From positions 1-64,000 of the forward strand of contig NZ_JADLQO010000022.1 of NCBI RefSeq assembly GCF_015477775.1: 64,000 bases of DNA. Direction: 5' to 3'. This document shows positions 25,756 to 34,653 of this stretch, piece by piece. The notes under the pieces were generated by a model. The model worked only from the letters and a program-made list of their open reading frames with translations, was not told the origin of the DNA and did not search any database. The position numbers and the translations under genes were made by a program. The first letter of the stretch is position 1. Each line of letters opens with the position of its first letter. The stretch is from Nocardia abscessus. Its GTDB lineage: Bacteria > Actinomycetota > Actinomycetes > Mycobacteriales > Mycobacteriaceae.

Positions 25756-25934
25756 ACCCTGGTACCCGACCACTCCTGACGCGCATCGCTTCGTGCGAAC
25801 ATCCCCCGCCCTGCAGGAAAGGTGTTCGAGCAGCGCTCGGACACGCATAGTCCTTCAACTGCTCTTACCTGCAGCGGTGGATGCCAACGGCGCGGTTTCA
25901 CGAGTTAGCGGCGGTGAGGTGGTTCACTGTCCTC

Positions 25935-27461
25935 ATGACCTCGGAGCCCTGGGGTGACGATCGTCCGCGACCGCCGCGTCAGCGGACACTGAGCGATCTG
26001 GCTGCGCATTTGGGCGTGCCATGGATCCCGAGCGATCTATCTACAAACAGGACGATTACCGGGATCAGTCAGGATTCACGGCTGATCTCGCCCGGCGAGG
26101 TGTACGCGGCGCTACCCGGTTCTCGCCATCACGGCGCTACCTTCGCGGTCGAGGCGGCCGCTCGCGGCGCGGTAGCCGCGATCAGCGACCGGCCATGTAT
26201 CGAGCTACCGACCTTCGTGGTCGATGACCCCCGGCGCGTGCTGGGTCCGCTCGCCTCATGGATCTACGGCCATCCCTCCCGCAACCTCGACGTGTTCGGC
26301 GTTACCGGGACGAACGGCAAGACCAGCACGACCTATCTGCTCAGCGCGGGCCTGAACGGAGCAGGAATCGAAACCGGTCTGATCAACGGCGTCACCATCC
26401 ACGGCCCCTGGGGTGCGCGTCCAGCTGTACGGACGACACCCGAGGCCAGCGTACTGCAACGAACGTTGGCGGCTTTCCATGCGAGTGGAGTGTCCGCGAT
26501 GGCGCTGGAGGTGTCGAGTCACGCTCTCGCACTGCACCGGGTCGACGGGATCCGATTCCGCGTAGGTGTTTTCACCAATCTGGGCCCGGACCATTTGGAC
26601 TTCCACGACGACCTCGAAGGCTACTACTCGGCGAAAGCCAAACTGTTCTTGCCCGAACGATGCGAGTATGCCGTCATCGGCATCGACGACGACTACGGTC
26701 GACGGCTCGCCGCTGAAATCGACATCCCCCACTGCACGTTCTCGACAGAGTCCACGGCGGCCGACTTCTACGCTGACCACGTCCGAGCCGACCAGCACGG
26801 CACCGCGTTTGTCGTGCACGGCACCGACCACAACACCGCTGTCCGGCTCGAACTGTTGGGCCGCCATCAGGTCGACAACGCCCTCGGTGCGATCGCCGCG
26901 CTGTCAGCAACAGGGATCGACCTCGATGTGGCGATCGCGGGCATGGAAAGCCTGGACTGCGTTCCGGGCCGGATGCAGCGCATCGATGCCGGGCAACCGT
27001 TCCTGGCCTTCGTCGACTACATGCACAACACCGCAGGCCAACAACGACAATTCCCCTACCTGCGGTCCTTGACCACCGGCAAGGTCATCGTCGTCATCGG
27101 AGCCACCGGTGAACGCGACCCGAGCAAACGCCGCCCTCTCGGCTGGACAGCAGCAACTTTCGCCGACACAGTCATCGTCACCGACGAAAGTCCCTTCTCC
27201 GACAACCCGGCTCGACTCCGAGAAGACGTCGCCGCCGGCGCATACGCCGCCACGCACGCCGAGGTCATCCTCGAACCCAACCGCGCCGACGCGATCGGCA
27301 TGGCCGTCGCCCTCGCGCAACCCGGTGATGTCCTCGTCGTCGCCGGTCGCGGACATGACCCCGTCCAAACATACGGTGCCACAACCCTCGCTTTCGACGA
27401 TCGAATAGAACTGCGACACGCACTGAATCGCACCACGACAGACGTCCCATCTCGCCCATGA
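25935..27461 (+). CDS. MurE-like Mur ligase, stand-alone paralogue
   Basis: A 508-residue Mur ligase of the UDP-MurNAc-tripeptide synthetase type. The N-terminal uridine-binding domain (ITGISQDSRLISPGEVYAAL) precedes the ATPase loop GTNGKTSTT (about residue 126), EVSSHALALHRVDGI, and the carbamoylated lysine site YYSAKAKLF. Two signatures deviate: VDYMHNTAGQ replaces the usual VDYAHTPD, and the amino-acid selectivity motif reads DNPA rather than the diaminopimelate-type DNPR. No other cell-division or wall genes are near. This suggests ligation of a different amino acid or a specialised product. The frame opens at 25881; the ATG at 25935 is preferred but has only a weak ribosome site. Confidence 0.85.
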   Translation: MTSEPWGDDRPRPPRQRTLSDLAAHLGVPWIPSDLSTNRTITGISQDSRLISPGEVYAALPGSRHHGATFAVEAAARGAVAAISDRPCIELPTFVVDDPRRVLGPLASWIYGHPSRNLDVFGVTGTNGKTSTTYLLSAGLNGAGIETGLINGVTIHGPWGARPAVRTTPEASVLQRTLAAFHASGVSAMALEVSSHALALHRVDGIRFRVGVFTNLGPDHLDFHDDLEGYYSAKAKLFLPERCEYAVIGIDDDYGRRLAAEIDIPHCTFSTESTAADFYADHVRADQHGTAFVVHGTDHNTAVRLELLGRHQVDNALGAIAALSATGIDLDVAIAGMESLDCVPGRMQRIDAGQPFLAFVDYMHNTAGQQRQFPYLRSLTTGKVIVVIGATGERDPSKRRPLGWTAATFADTVIVTDESPFSDNPARLREDVAAGAYAATHAEVILEPNRADAIGMAVALAQPGDVLVVAGRGHDPVQTYGATTLAFDDRIELRHALNRTTTDVPSRP

Positions 27462-27778
27462 CTCTTCCCACGGCGAATCCACAGCCACCCTTCGAGGCTT
27501 GTCAACGCATCACAGAAGTGAGACAGACAAACCGAGCTCCGTTCGAGCAAGCCATCGGTAAACTTCCCCGCTTGTGCCCTAGCGGCAACTCCCGCGCAAA
27601 CAGTTCGCTGAAGGTGCGGCTCCAGTGACCTACCTCTGGACATCCGGCTACGACCTGTCCGTGGGAAGTAAGTTCCGTGCGGCATCTTCTCGCATCCCGG
27701 GTCCGGCCAGACGATCGGTGAAGAATCCCAGACGCTTCGTCGTTGCAGGTCAGGGCCAGGCGACCATAGCTTTGGCGT
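27462..27778. other. Intergenic region without recognised gene
   Basis: About 317 bases between the Mur ligase and the SDR gene. Both strands give only short frames with non-protein-like composition. It should contain the SDR promoter; no repeat or hairpin stands out. Confidence 0.5.
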
Positions 27779-28531
27779 ATGAAGACAGAGAAGACAGTGC
27801 TCATCACCGGGTGCTCCTCGGGCTATGGGCTTGCGACGGCGCAGCGGTTCCACCGCGAGGGCTGGAATGTCATCGCTACGATGCGCACACCGCGTGCGGG
27901 CGTGCTGCCGGCGGTCGACCGAATGACGGTTCTGCCACTTGATGTGACGAACACCGCGAGTATCGATGCCGCGGTGGCAGCCAGCGGACCCATCGATGTG
28001 CTGGTTAACAACGCGGGTATCGGCGCGATCGGGGCGTTCGAGGCAACACCGATGTCGGTCACGCGAGAATTGTTCGATACCAACACCTTCGGCGTGATGG
28101 CGATGACACAGGCGGTCGTGCCCCAGATGCGCGAGCGGCGGGCGGGTGTGGTGGTGAACGTGACCTCCAGCGTGACGCTGACCGCGATGCCGCTCGCCGC
28201 GGTCTATACCGCGAGCAAAATGGCCATCGAAGGATTCACCGGATCGCTGGCGTTGGAACTCGACTACTTCGGTGTCCGGGTCAAACTGGTGGAGCCCGGA
28301 TACGGTCCGTCGACGCAGTTCACCGCGAACGGGAGTCGCCGTATGGCGGGGATGATCCCCGATGCCTATGCGCCGTTCGCGGATCCCATCCTTGCTGGCT
28401 TCGGCCGGCCCGGCGCGATCACCACCGCGGAAGACGTCGCGGAGGTCGTACTACGGGCCGCGAACGACACCTCTGACCAGTTGAGGTTTCCGGCGGGAGA
28501 AGACGCGGTGGCGCTGGCCCAGTTCGCGTAA
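27779..28531 (+). CDS. Short-chain dehydrogenase/reductase
   Basis: A 250-residue classical SDR. NADP-type loop TGCSSGYGLATA, NNAG (VLVNNAGIGAIG), Ser in NVTSSVTLTAM, and the YTASK catalytic pair are intact. The loop after PGYGP and the AIEGFTGSLALELDYFGV segment resemble the oxidoreductase/ketoreductase group often found beside AraC regulators. The following AraC gene begins 46 bases downstream on the same strand, so they may be cotranscribed or coregulated. Substrate unknown. Confidence 0.9.
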   Translation: MKTEKTVLITGCSSGYGLATAQRFHREGWNVIATMRTPRAGVLPAVDRMTVLPLDVTNTASIDAAVAASGPIDVLVNNAGIGAIGAFEATPMSVTRELFDTNTFGVMAMTQAVVPQMRERRAGVVVNVTSSVTLTAMPLAAVYTASKMAIEGFTGSLALELDYFGVRVKLVEPGYGPSTQFTANGSRRMAGMIPDAYAPFADPILAGFGRPGAITTAEDVAEVVLRAANDTSDQLRFPAGEDAVALAQFA

Positions 28532-28577
28532 AGCGCATCGCGACGCGGGGACGGCGGGCCTTGGATATCTTGACTGT

Positions 28578-29525
28578 GTGCAGCTACGCCGTCCGGAGCA
28601 TGTGCAGCCGTCCCCTGCCGAGCGCCTGGGTCCGTTAGAGATGCTGATTTCTCTGCTGCGTCCCACGACGGTCTCATCGAAAATCGTCAGCGGAGCCGGC
28701 GAGTGGAGTGTGCGCAAGCCTCGGTACGCAGATCCGGCTTTCTGCCTGATGCTCGAAGGCGCATGCCTGCTCTGGCTCGACGGGCTCGAAGCTATCGAAC
28801 TCCAGCGTGGCGATTTTCTACTTCTTCCTGATATGCCAGGGTTCGTCCTCTCCAGCGGACACGATATCGAACCGACCACCGCGCCACTCGAGCCGAACGC
28901 TCGGGAAACGCGCCATGGCAACGGTGAAGGCGCCGCCACGATGAGCATGCTCGGCGGGTACTTCCGATTCGAGCCCGCGAATGCGTCCCTTCTGACGCCA
29001 CTGTTGCCGCGTGTCGTCCTGGTCCGCCGAAACGAGCCGAAAGCAACGCGACTGCACCGGATCGTCGAGCTCATCGCTGACGAGGCAGACTCGCAGACGC
29101 CCAACGACTTGATCCTCGAACGGCTCGTCGAAGTGCTGTTGGTCGAGGCGATGCGACTGCATACCGCACCGACGCCGGGTGTGGAACGCGGATTGATCGC
29201 GGGACTGTCGGATCCCGCGCTGGCTCCGGCCTTACGGGCAATGCACGCCGACCTCGCATACGGCTGGACTGTCGAGCGTCTTGCGCGGGAGGCGAACGTC
29301 TCGCGTGCGGTCTTCGCGGAAAGATTCAGCCGCGCAGTGGAAATGCCGCCGATGCAATACCTGATCCATTGGCGCATGGCGGCCGCGATGGACATGCTCC
29401 GCGCCGAGAAGCTGTCGATGACCGAGGTAGCGCGTCGCGTCGGATATCAATCGGCAACCGCATTCACCAACGCTTTCACACGACATACCGGGAACTCACC
29501 AAGGAAGTTCGCACGGTCCTGGTGA
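28578..29525 (+). CDS. AraC family regulator with cupin N-terminal domain
   Basis: A 315-residue AraC-type activator. The N-terminal cupin (CLMLEGACLLWLDGLEAIEL, then DFLLLPDMPGFVLSSG) is the AraC_binding/cupin_6 type. The C-terminal double HTH is intact: WTVERLAREANVSRAVFAER, MQYLIHWRMAAAMDMLR, VARRVGYQSATAFTNAFTRH. GTG at 28578 gives the longest product; ATG at 28641 (MLISLLRPTT) is a sensible alternative because related proteins start close to the cupin. It probably controls the SDR gene just upstream. Confidence 0.9.
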   Translation: MQLRRPEHVQPSPAERLGPLEMLISLLRPTTVSSKIVSGAGEWSVRKPRYADPAFCLMLEGACLLWLDGLEAIELQRGDFLLLPDMPGFVLSSGHDIEPTTAPLEPNARETRHGNGEGAATMSMLGGYFRFEPANASLLTPLLPRVVLVRRNEPKATRLHRIVELIADEADSQTPNDLILERLVEVLLVEAMRLHTAPTPGVERGLIAGLSDPALAPALRAMHADLAYGWTVERLAREANVSRAVFAERFSRAVEMPPMQYLIHWRMAAAMDMLRAEKLSMTEVARRVGYQSATAFTNAFTRHTGNSPRKFARSW

Positions 29526-29740
29526 CACGGGGCGCCGAACCCTGCCTCCCGACCCCTCGATCCGAAGTATTCATTCGAACCGTACTCGACCCGCTGACCC
29601 GGCTCACTGGTCAGCTGGCACGGGCAACCGGCCGTTCCTGCGGCCACTGAGCCGAGCGCGCACCCGGCACGGATGCCGTGCATACAAGAACCCGCTGACC
29701 TGTTCGCCAGGTGCGCGATCGCTGACAGACGTTCGAACTA

Positions 29741-30207
29741 GTCGGTGATGATCGGCCTGATGTAGTCGCGGGCGAGCGCGGTGAGCCTTTCTGCTCCGGC
29801 CGATGCGCTGACGGACACGGCACACCCTCCCGGTTCAGAGCCATGGCGATCGCCTTTTCGCCGCGGCCAGCGAGGTGGTCACGGAAGATCCGTTGCACCA
29901 ACCGGGGCGGTACTCACGTCGAGTGAGAGGATCCGCAGCTTCAATCCGTCGGATGCGCGGTGGGGGTTCGGTGCGGCGGGCCGTCGACCACCACATGCGT
30001 AGGGCGGGCGCCCGCCTTGGTGTCGGCCTTCGTCGAGGACTTGAGGGTCCATACTGGCGCGGGTGCGTTGCTGAACATGCCGGCGTTGGGACTCACTGAG
30101 CCCGCCGAGCATACTCATCATCACCGAGTGCGTGACGTTGCGCGGGTCGAAGCGTCCGCCGAGCTCGGGCACCCACACTTCGACCCCTGGTTGGCCATAG
30201 CGCTGCT
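29741..30207 (-). pseudogene. Serine recombinase (resolvase/invertase family) relic
   Basis: The C-terminal half of the catalytic domain is readable: VEVWVPELGGRFDPRNVTHS, then MMSMLGGLSESQRRHVQQRT and GGRPPYA (the family shows GGRPPYGYR). A frameshift near 29895 continues with QRIFRDHLAGRGEKAIAMAL and NREGVPCPSAHRPEQ, the start of the recombinase DNA-binding domain. A further frameshift follows and the gene fades out by about 29740. The N-terminus with the catalytic serine is missing. Non-functional remnant of a mobile element. Confidence 0.7.
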
Positions 30208-30209
30208 GG

Positions 30210-30431
30210 TCAGGGTCCGAGGAAAAGTCGTTCGCGCGGCAGGCGCGTCAGCGGCCGACAGTCCTCGACGTTGCCGCGTGTGAATTCGATTGTGCACCAG
30301 TGGGTTCGTCTCCAATCGTGGATCAGGTTGCGTACTGCGGTCGTGGTGGCCGTGTAGTCGAAGACGACGCCGGCCAGCCGGATTCGCACGTGGACCTCAC
30401 CTTCGGGTGGGAACCATCCATTGGCGGTCAT
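30210..30431 (-). CDS. Small hypothetical protein next to the recombinase relic
   Basis: A 73-residue frame starting MTANGWFPPEGEVHVRIR, with a plausible beta-strand region (GVVFDYTATTTAVRNLIHDW). It ends directly where the recombinase relic begins. No ribosome site better than GGGGATAG is seen. It could be a cargo gene of the former element or a fragment. Not recognised. Confidence 0.35.
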   Translation of the reverse strand: MTANGWFPPEGEVHVRIRLAGVVFDYTATTTAVRNLIHDWRRTHWCTIEFTRGNVEDCRPLTRLPRERLFLGP

Positions 30432-30741
30432 GGCTGATCGCTATCCCCAGGCATTACCGTGTCGACCTTTCCGGGCGAGGCACTAGCTGTATTGAGCGTG
30501 GACGTTGGTGGTGGCGTGCCGGCCGACATGGTGACGACGTCGCGGTGAAGCGCGAGTTGTCGAGGAACTTCCGCGGTGTGGTGTCGATGTTCTGGGACCG
30601 CGTGCGCTGCTTCGTGCGTTCCGGCAATCCGATGGGCTCGCCGCGGTTGCTGGGGTCGGCATCACCTTCACAGGTTCCAGCGTTCAGGTTGCGGTTCGTC
30701 GCGGTGGGTGGTCGTTTGGCGTGGCGATCATTCGCGGTCTC
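30432..30741. other. Region without recognised gene
   Basis: About 310 bases. Minus-strand frames are serine/threonine/proline-rich without motifs, and plus-strand frames are valine/arginine-rich shadows. Probably decayed sequence between the recombinase and SRPBCC relics. Confidence 0.4.
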
Positions 30742-31210
30742 TCACCGGCGGGGTGCCGGGGCGACTGCGGATGCGGTGGGTGGAATGTCCGGGCGAAGGC
30801 GATGAAGTTGGACCACGGTTTCGTTGGAGCGTCGCATGGTTCGGTTGATCAGGAATCCGGGCAGTGGGATGGGTAGGGACAGATCGATGTGGTACCAGAG
30901 GTGTGTGCTGGCGAACTCGGGTTCGAGTTCGAACCACCCGTTTGCTTCGACCCGCCGGGGTGCTGTCGGCGACCACCCAGTGGCAGCGGTTATGGCTCCA
31001 TCCGTATTCCAGGATCTGTAGGTCGGTGTTGCCGAGCAGTTCGGCGTGGACGAAGACTTGGTGGGGGCGGCCGAATTCGTCATAGTCGGCGATGCGGACG
31101 TTGCTGTAGGAGGGCGACCATTCTGGGAGTCGTTCGACTGCGACGAGGGCGTCCATCACCCGGGCGGGTGAGGCGTCGATGATGGAGTGGATGTCGGTGC
31201 AGGTGCGCAT
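30742..31210 (-). pseudogene. SRPBCC family protein, frameshifted
   Basis: The first frame reads MRTCTDIHSIIDASPARVMD through GHPHQV-type strands to HNRCHWVVADSTPAG. The protein then continues in another frame as RRVEANGWFELEPEFASTHL, WYHIDLSLPIPLPGFLINRT and a short tail to a stop at 30742. Joining the two at about 30955 gives a normal approximately 155-residue SRPBCC protein, so a single indel broke it. A sequencing error is possible but several neighbours are broken too. Confidence 0.65.
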
Positions 31211-31244
31211 ACCGTGTGACTTCGCCCCCTAGGCTGGCCTGGCT

Positions 31245-31460
31245 GTGGTGGTCGTGGGGTGCGGAAATGTGCAGGGCGAGGACGTGGATGGATTGTTCGA
31301 TCCGTTGCTCGACATGGTCCATCGCGCAGTGGTCATCGCCGCGGTAGTGCTCGAGCGCGGCGTTGGGGGCGTGGTGGCGAGATCGATCGAGTGGCTGGGT
31401 GCTGACCGGGGGTGTCGGGTGTCGCCGTTGATCACCAGCAGCAGGTGGTGATGCGTGCGT
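31245..31460 (-). pseudogene. C-terminal relic of an alpha/beta hydrolase
   Basis: The minus strand reads LLLVINGD, then after a frame change RGDDHCAMDHVEQRIEQSIH. These match, in the same order, LLVINGDSD and PGDDHCAMSHFDEWLGMSMR at the end of the intact hydrolase encoded at 35403-36719. Everything before the acid residue is missing. It indicates a second, degraded copy of that hydrolase gene beside the acetoacetyl-CoA synthetase pseudogene. Confidence 0.6.
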
Positions 31461-31474
31461 GTCATGTCCATGCC

Positions 31475-33438
31475 TCACTGGGTCAGCAGGGAGGCGTGGA
31501 AGAACGCGAGACTGCCGGGGTTGGCCAGGGCGCCGGGGCTGGTGATGGTGTCGGGGTCCGCGCCCTGGAGTAATCGTTTGACCGGCACCTCGAGCTTCTT
31601 GCCGGTGCGGGTGTAGGGGATCTCGGGGGCGATGATGGTGCGGTCGGGCACATGACGGGGGGAAAGCTTGGCGCGCAACGTCTTCGCCGCCAACGCGGCC
31701 AATTCGTCGGCGGGTTGACCCGGGTTCGCGGGAACCAGGAACAAGATCAGTTGCCCGTGCCCGGTGGTGGGATCGTCGAGGTGCACGACGAGGCTGTCGT
31801 TGATCTCGGGTAGCGCGCCGAGGGTGGTGTAGAACTCGGCGGTGCCCAGGCGCACTCCGCCGCGGTTGAGGGTGGCATCGGAGCGTCCGCTGATGATCGC
31901 CGAGCCGCGGTCGGTGATGGTGATCCAGTCGCCTTGGCGCCAGATGCCGGGGTAGTTGTCGAACCAGGTCGACCGGTATCGGGATCAGTCGGTGTCGTTG
32001 TAGAGGGCTACCGGCATCGCGGGGATGGGGCCGGTGATGACCAGTTCGCCGTCGACCCCGACGATAGGTTTGCCGTCGGGATCGAATGAGTCGACGGGCA
32101 CTCCTAGTGCGCGGCAGGACATTTCACCGGACCACACCGGAGTCATCGGGCAGCAGCCGGCCAGGATCGAGCACACATCGGTGCCGCCGCTGACCGATCC
32201 GAGCAGCACTCGTGGGTCGAGTTCGTCGTAGACCCAGCGGTAGCCGTCGGGAGGAAGTGGTGAGCCGGTGGACCCGACGAACCTCAGCGCTGCGAGGTCA
32301 CCGTGATCACGGGGGTGGACCTGAAAGGTGCGACATCCCATGAGGAATGCGGCGTTGACACCGAAATGGGTGATCTGATCGTGGGCGGCCAGGCGCCACA
32401 GGGTGGCCAGGTCGGGGTAGGTGGGGTTGCCGTCGAACAGCACGATCGTAGCACCCGGCAGCAGCCCGGAGACCGCGGTGTTCCACATCATCCACCCGGT
32501 GGTGGTGTACCAGAACAGTCGATCGTCGGCTTTGACGTCCAAGTGCAGGGCGCCGTCTTTGAGGTGGTCAACAGCATCCCGCCGTGGCCGTGCACGATCG
32601 GTTTGGGCAGCCCGGTGGTGCCCGAGGAATACAGCACATACAGCGGGTGATCGAAAGGAACCCGATCGAAACTCAGCTCGCCGGGATGACCGAGCAGTTC
32701 GCCCCACGACAGCATGTCCACCGGTGTCGTTTCCTCGAACACCGACGACACCAGCACGGTCGTGGTCACCGATGCCAACCCGGCACGCAGGGCGGCGTGT
32801 TCGGCGCGCAGGTCGATGGTCCTGTCGCCGAAGGTGTAGCCGTCGACCACGAGCAGCACCGTCGGTGCGATCTGACCGAACCGGTCGATCACCGCGGTCG
32901 TACCGAACTCCGGCGGGCACGAGGACCAGACGGCTCCGATGCTGGCCGCGGCCAGAAACGCGACCACGGTTTCGGGAATGTTGGGCAGGTAGGCCGCGAC
33001 ACGGTCTCCGCGCCGCACCCCGAGGTCGAGTAGGCCGGCGCGGGCGCGCGCGACCCGCTCACGCAACTGCCCGTAGGTGATCTCGGTGGGCTCGGGATCG
33101 GTTTGGTTGTGCGCGATCACCGCAGGCGCCATGTCGGGCCGGTCGTGGGTCAAGGCGTGCTCGGCGTAGTTCAGCGCGACGTTCGGGAACCATCTCGCGC
33201 CGGGCATCGAGGTACCGGCGAGCGCCGGGTGCGGGTCACCGTCGGCCTTGATGTCGAAGAACTCCCAGATCGTGGACCAGAAACGATCAGGGTCGGCCAC
33301 CGACCACTTCCACAACCGGGCGTAGTCCACGGGCCCGTCGAGGTGCCCGCCGGTGCGCAACCAGGCCACGTAGCGGGCGATTTCGGTGCCGGTGGTGTCG
33401 TGGGGCTCCCACAACACCGCTGGGGTGGGTGTGGTCAT
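31475..33438 (-). pseudogene. Acetoacetyl-CoA synthetase, one frameshift and one in-frame stop
   Basis: Acyl-adenylate-forming ligase making acetoacetyl-CoA from acetoacetate and ATP. The assembled frame has about 654 codons, the family's length. Part 1 (33438 to about 32570) has MTTPTPAVLWEP and the AMP-binding loop YVLYSSGTTGLPKPIVHGHG. A one-base loss near 32568-32571 shifts to part 2 (HLKDGALHLDVKADDRLFWY, then TTTGWMMWN). An in-frame TGA at 31985-31987 stands where relatives have Gly (NDTD-stop-SRYRSTWF). Part 3 has WRQGDWITITDRG, SGRSDATLNRGG and TRTGKKLEVPVKRLLQG with the catalytic Lys. Two separate lesions make a real pseudogene more likely than sequencing error. Confidence 0.85.
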
Positions 33439-34385
33439 CGGATCGCCACCGCCCCCACCGGGGAGCCGACCGCACCGGTGATCGGCAGCGGGGACGCGGC
33501 GAGCATGAACTCATACCGGCCGTCGGCCGCGCACGCCGCCGACAACACGTCCAGGTCGAACATCTCCCCCATCGCCAAACCCATGTGCACGAGTGCGACC
33601 AGATGCAACGGTTGGAACGCCTCGATCTCGTTGGGGCGCACCTCCACACCCCAGGTGTCGGTGGCCAGCGCGGCGATCTCCTGCTCGAACAGCCACGGTG
33701 CGGTGTGCAGCGAAAGCCCCGGCGCCGCACCGCCGGCGTAGTCGCCCCAGTTCCCGCGGCGCGCACCCAGGAAACCGGTCCGCACGATCAGAGCGTCACC
33801 GGGCGCCACGGTGGAGCCCTGCGCGACGAGGGCGTCCTCGAGGTCGTCGACGGTGATGGCGTAGCCGGGGTCCAGGCTGGCGACGCCGCGTAGCACGGGC
33901 AGATCGACCAAGACCGCTCGTAACACCAGGCGGTCGCGCCAGTGCTGGATGCCGTTGCGGACCGCACCGCGGGAGGTGTGTTCGGCGGCGCTGTAACCGT
34001 TCCACATCTTGCCGTTGTGGAAGATGTGCGACAGCGCATCCCATTGAGTGCCGCACTGGGTGGGCATGACGATCATGTCGTCGGAGAACCCGAACCCGCC
34101 GGTCGGGCCCAACGCGGACAAAAGCTTCTCCTGCACTCCGGCGAGGTGGTCGGTGCCGGTCGCGGTGGTCACCAGTTGCGGGTTGGGCCGCATCCCCCCG
34201 GGCTGGGGCCCGGCCTGGTCGTAGGGCAGCGACAGCGAGATCACCTGGCCGTCGCGGACCAACGCGGCCGCGGCGCGCACCTGGTCGGGGCCGACGAGGT
34301 TCATCGCGCCGAGCTGGTCGTCTGCGCCCCATTTGCCCCAGCGGCTGAAGCGGGCGATGTAGTCATCGAGTACAGAATCGGTCAC
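33435..34385 (-). CDS. Cyclase family protein (metal-dependent hydrolase)
   Basis: A 316-residue member of the cyclase/kynurenine-formamidase-like family (GTG start at 34385 with AAAGGAAA upstream). The metal-site motif is visible as GTQWDALSHIFHNGKMWNG (relatives: H-X-GTH-D-X-H, here with Gln for the second His). The later His in HLVALVHMGLAMGEMFDL is in place. The gene overlaps the upstream small frame (GTGA) and the acetoacetyl-CoA synthetase start (ATGA), so they form one operon. A ring-opening or lactone hydrolysis role in catabolism is inferred. It is the only intact member of its operon. Confidence 0.88.
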   Translation of the reverse strand: MTDSVLDDYIARFSRWGKWGADDQLGAMNLVGPDQVRAAAALVRDGQVISLSLPYDQAGPQPGGMRPNPQLVTTATGTDHLAGVQEKLLSALGPTGGFGFSDDMIVMPTQCGTQWDALSHIFHNGKMWNGYSAAEHTSRGAVRNGIQHWRDRLVLRAVLVDLPVLRGVASLDPGYAITVDDLEDALVAQGSTVAPGDALIVRTGFLGARRGNWGDYAGGAAPGLSLHTAPWLFEQEIAALATDTWGVEVRPNEIEAFQPLHLVALVHMGLAMGEMFDLDVLSAACAADGRYEFMLAASPLPITGAVGSPVGAVAIR

Positions 34386-34548
34386 GCGGTTTCCTTTGGT
34401 GCGGAGTGCCGGGGGACGAGGACGTCGTCGTCACGGATCACGGCGGCGTGGATGTCTCGGCCGAGCAGCTCGCATCCCGAGAGCCCGGCCCACCACGCGG
34501 CCGCTGGTTCGGGGGTCCGTCGGCGTCCAGCGGCCACTGATAGGACAT
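34382..34548 (-). pseudogene. Small operon-leading gene MSYQWPLDA..., apparently frameshifted
   Basis: The ATG at 34548 has a strong ribosome site (AAAGGAGCC). The frame reads MSYQWPLDADGPPN and stops at 34438. In the next frame the same stretch reads protein-like to the end (AAAWWAGLSGCELLGRDIHA, then VIRDDDVLVPRHS) and its stop overlaps the cyclase start. One indel would join them into a protein of about 55 residues. A related start, MSYPWPLDAAELFG, is found at 37013 before the hydrolase gene. Family unknown. Confidence 0.4.
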
Positions 34549-34574
34549 CGTGGCTCCTTTGCACGATCCGCAAG

Positions 34575-34597
34575 TTAACGCAATAACCTTGCGTTAA
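34575..34597. promoter_or_regulatory. Operator palindrome TTAACGCAA-N5-TTGCGTTAA (copy 1)
   Basis: Perfect inverted repeat with 9-base arms and spacer TAACC, in the divergent promoter between the cyclase operon and the TetR gene. Copy 2 lies 46 bases away (centre to centre). Candidate binding site of the TetR encoded at 34654. Confidence 0.75.
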
Positions 34598-34620
34598 TGA
34601 CCGTACAGCCAGGCGGCGAA

Positions 34621-34643
34621 TTATCGCAAGCTCTTTGCGTTAA
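34621..34643. promoter_or_regulatory. Operator palindrome TTATCGCAA-N5-TTGCGTTAA (copy 2)
   Basis: Nine-base arms with one mismatch, spacer GCTCT. It ends 10 bases before the TetR start codon, which would allow direct autorepression. Confidence 0.7.
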
Positions 34644-34653
34644 AATGTGTGGA

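Noticed and set aside
31985..31987. TGA in the AacS gene as a selenocysteine or read-through codon
   Set aside because: Relatives have glycine here, there is no reason for selenocysteine in this enzyme, and the gene also has a frameshift.
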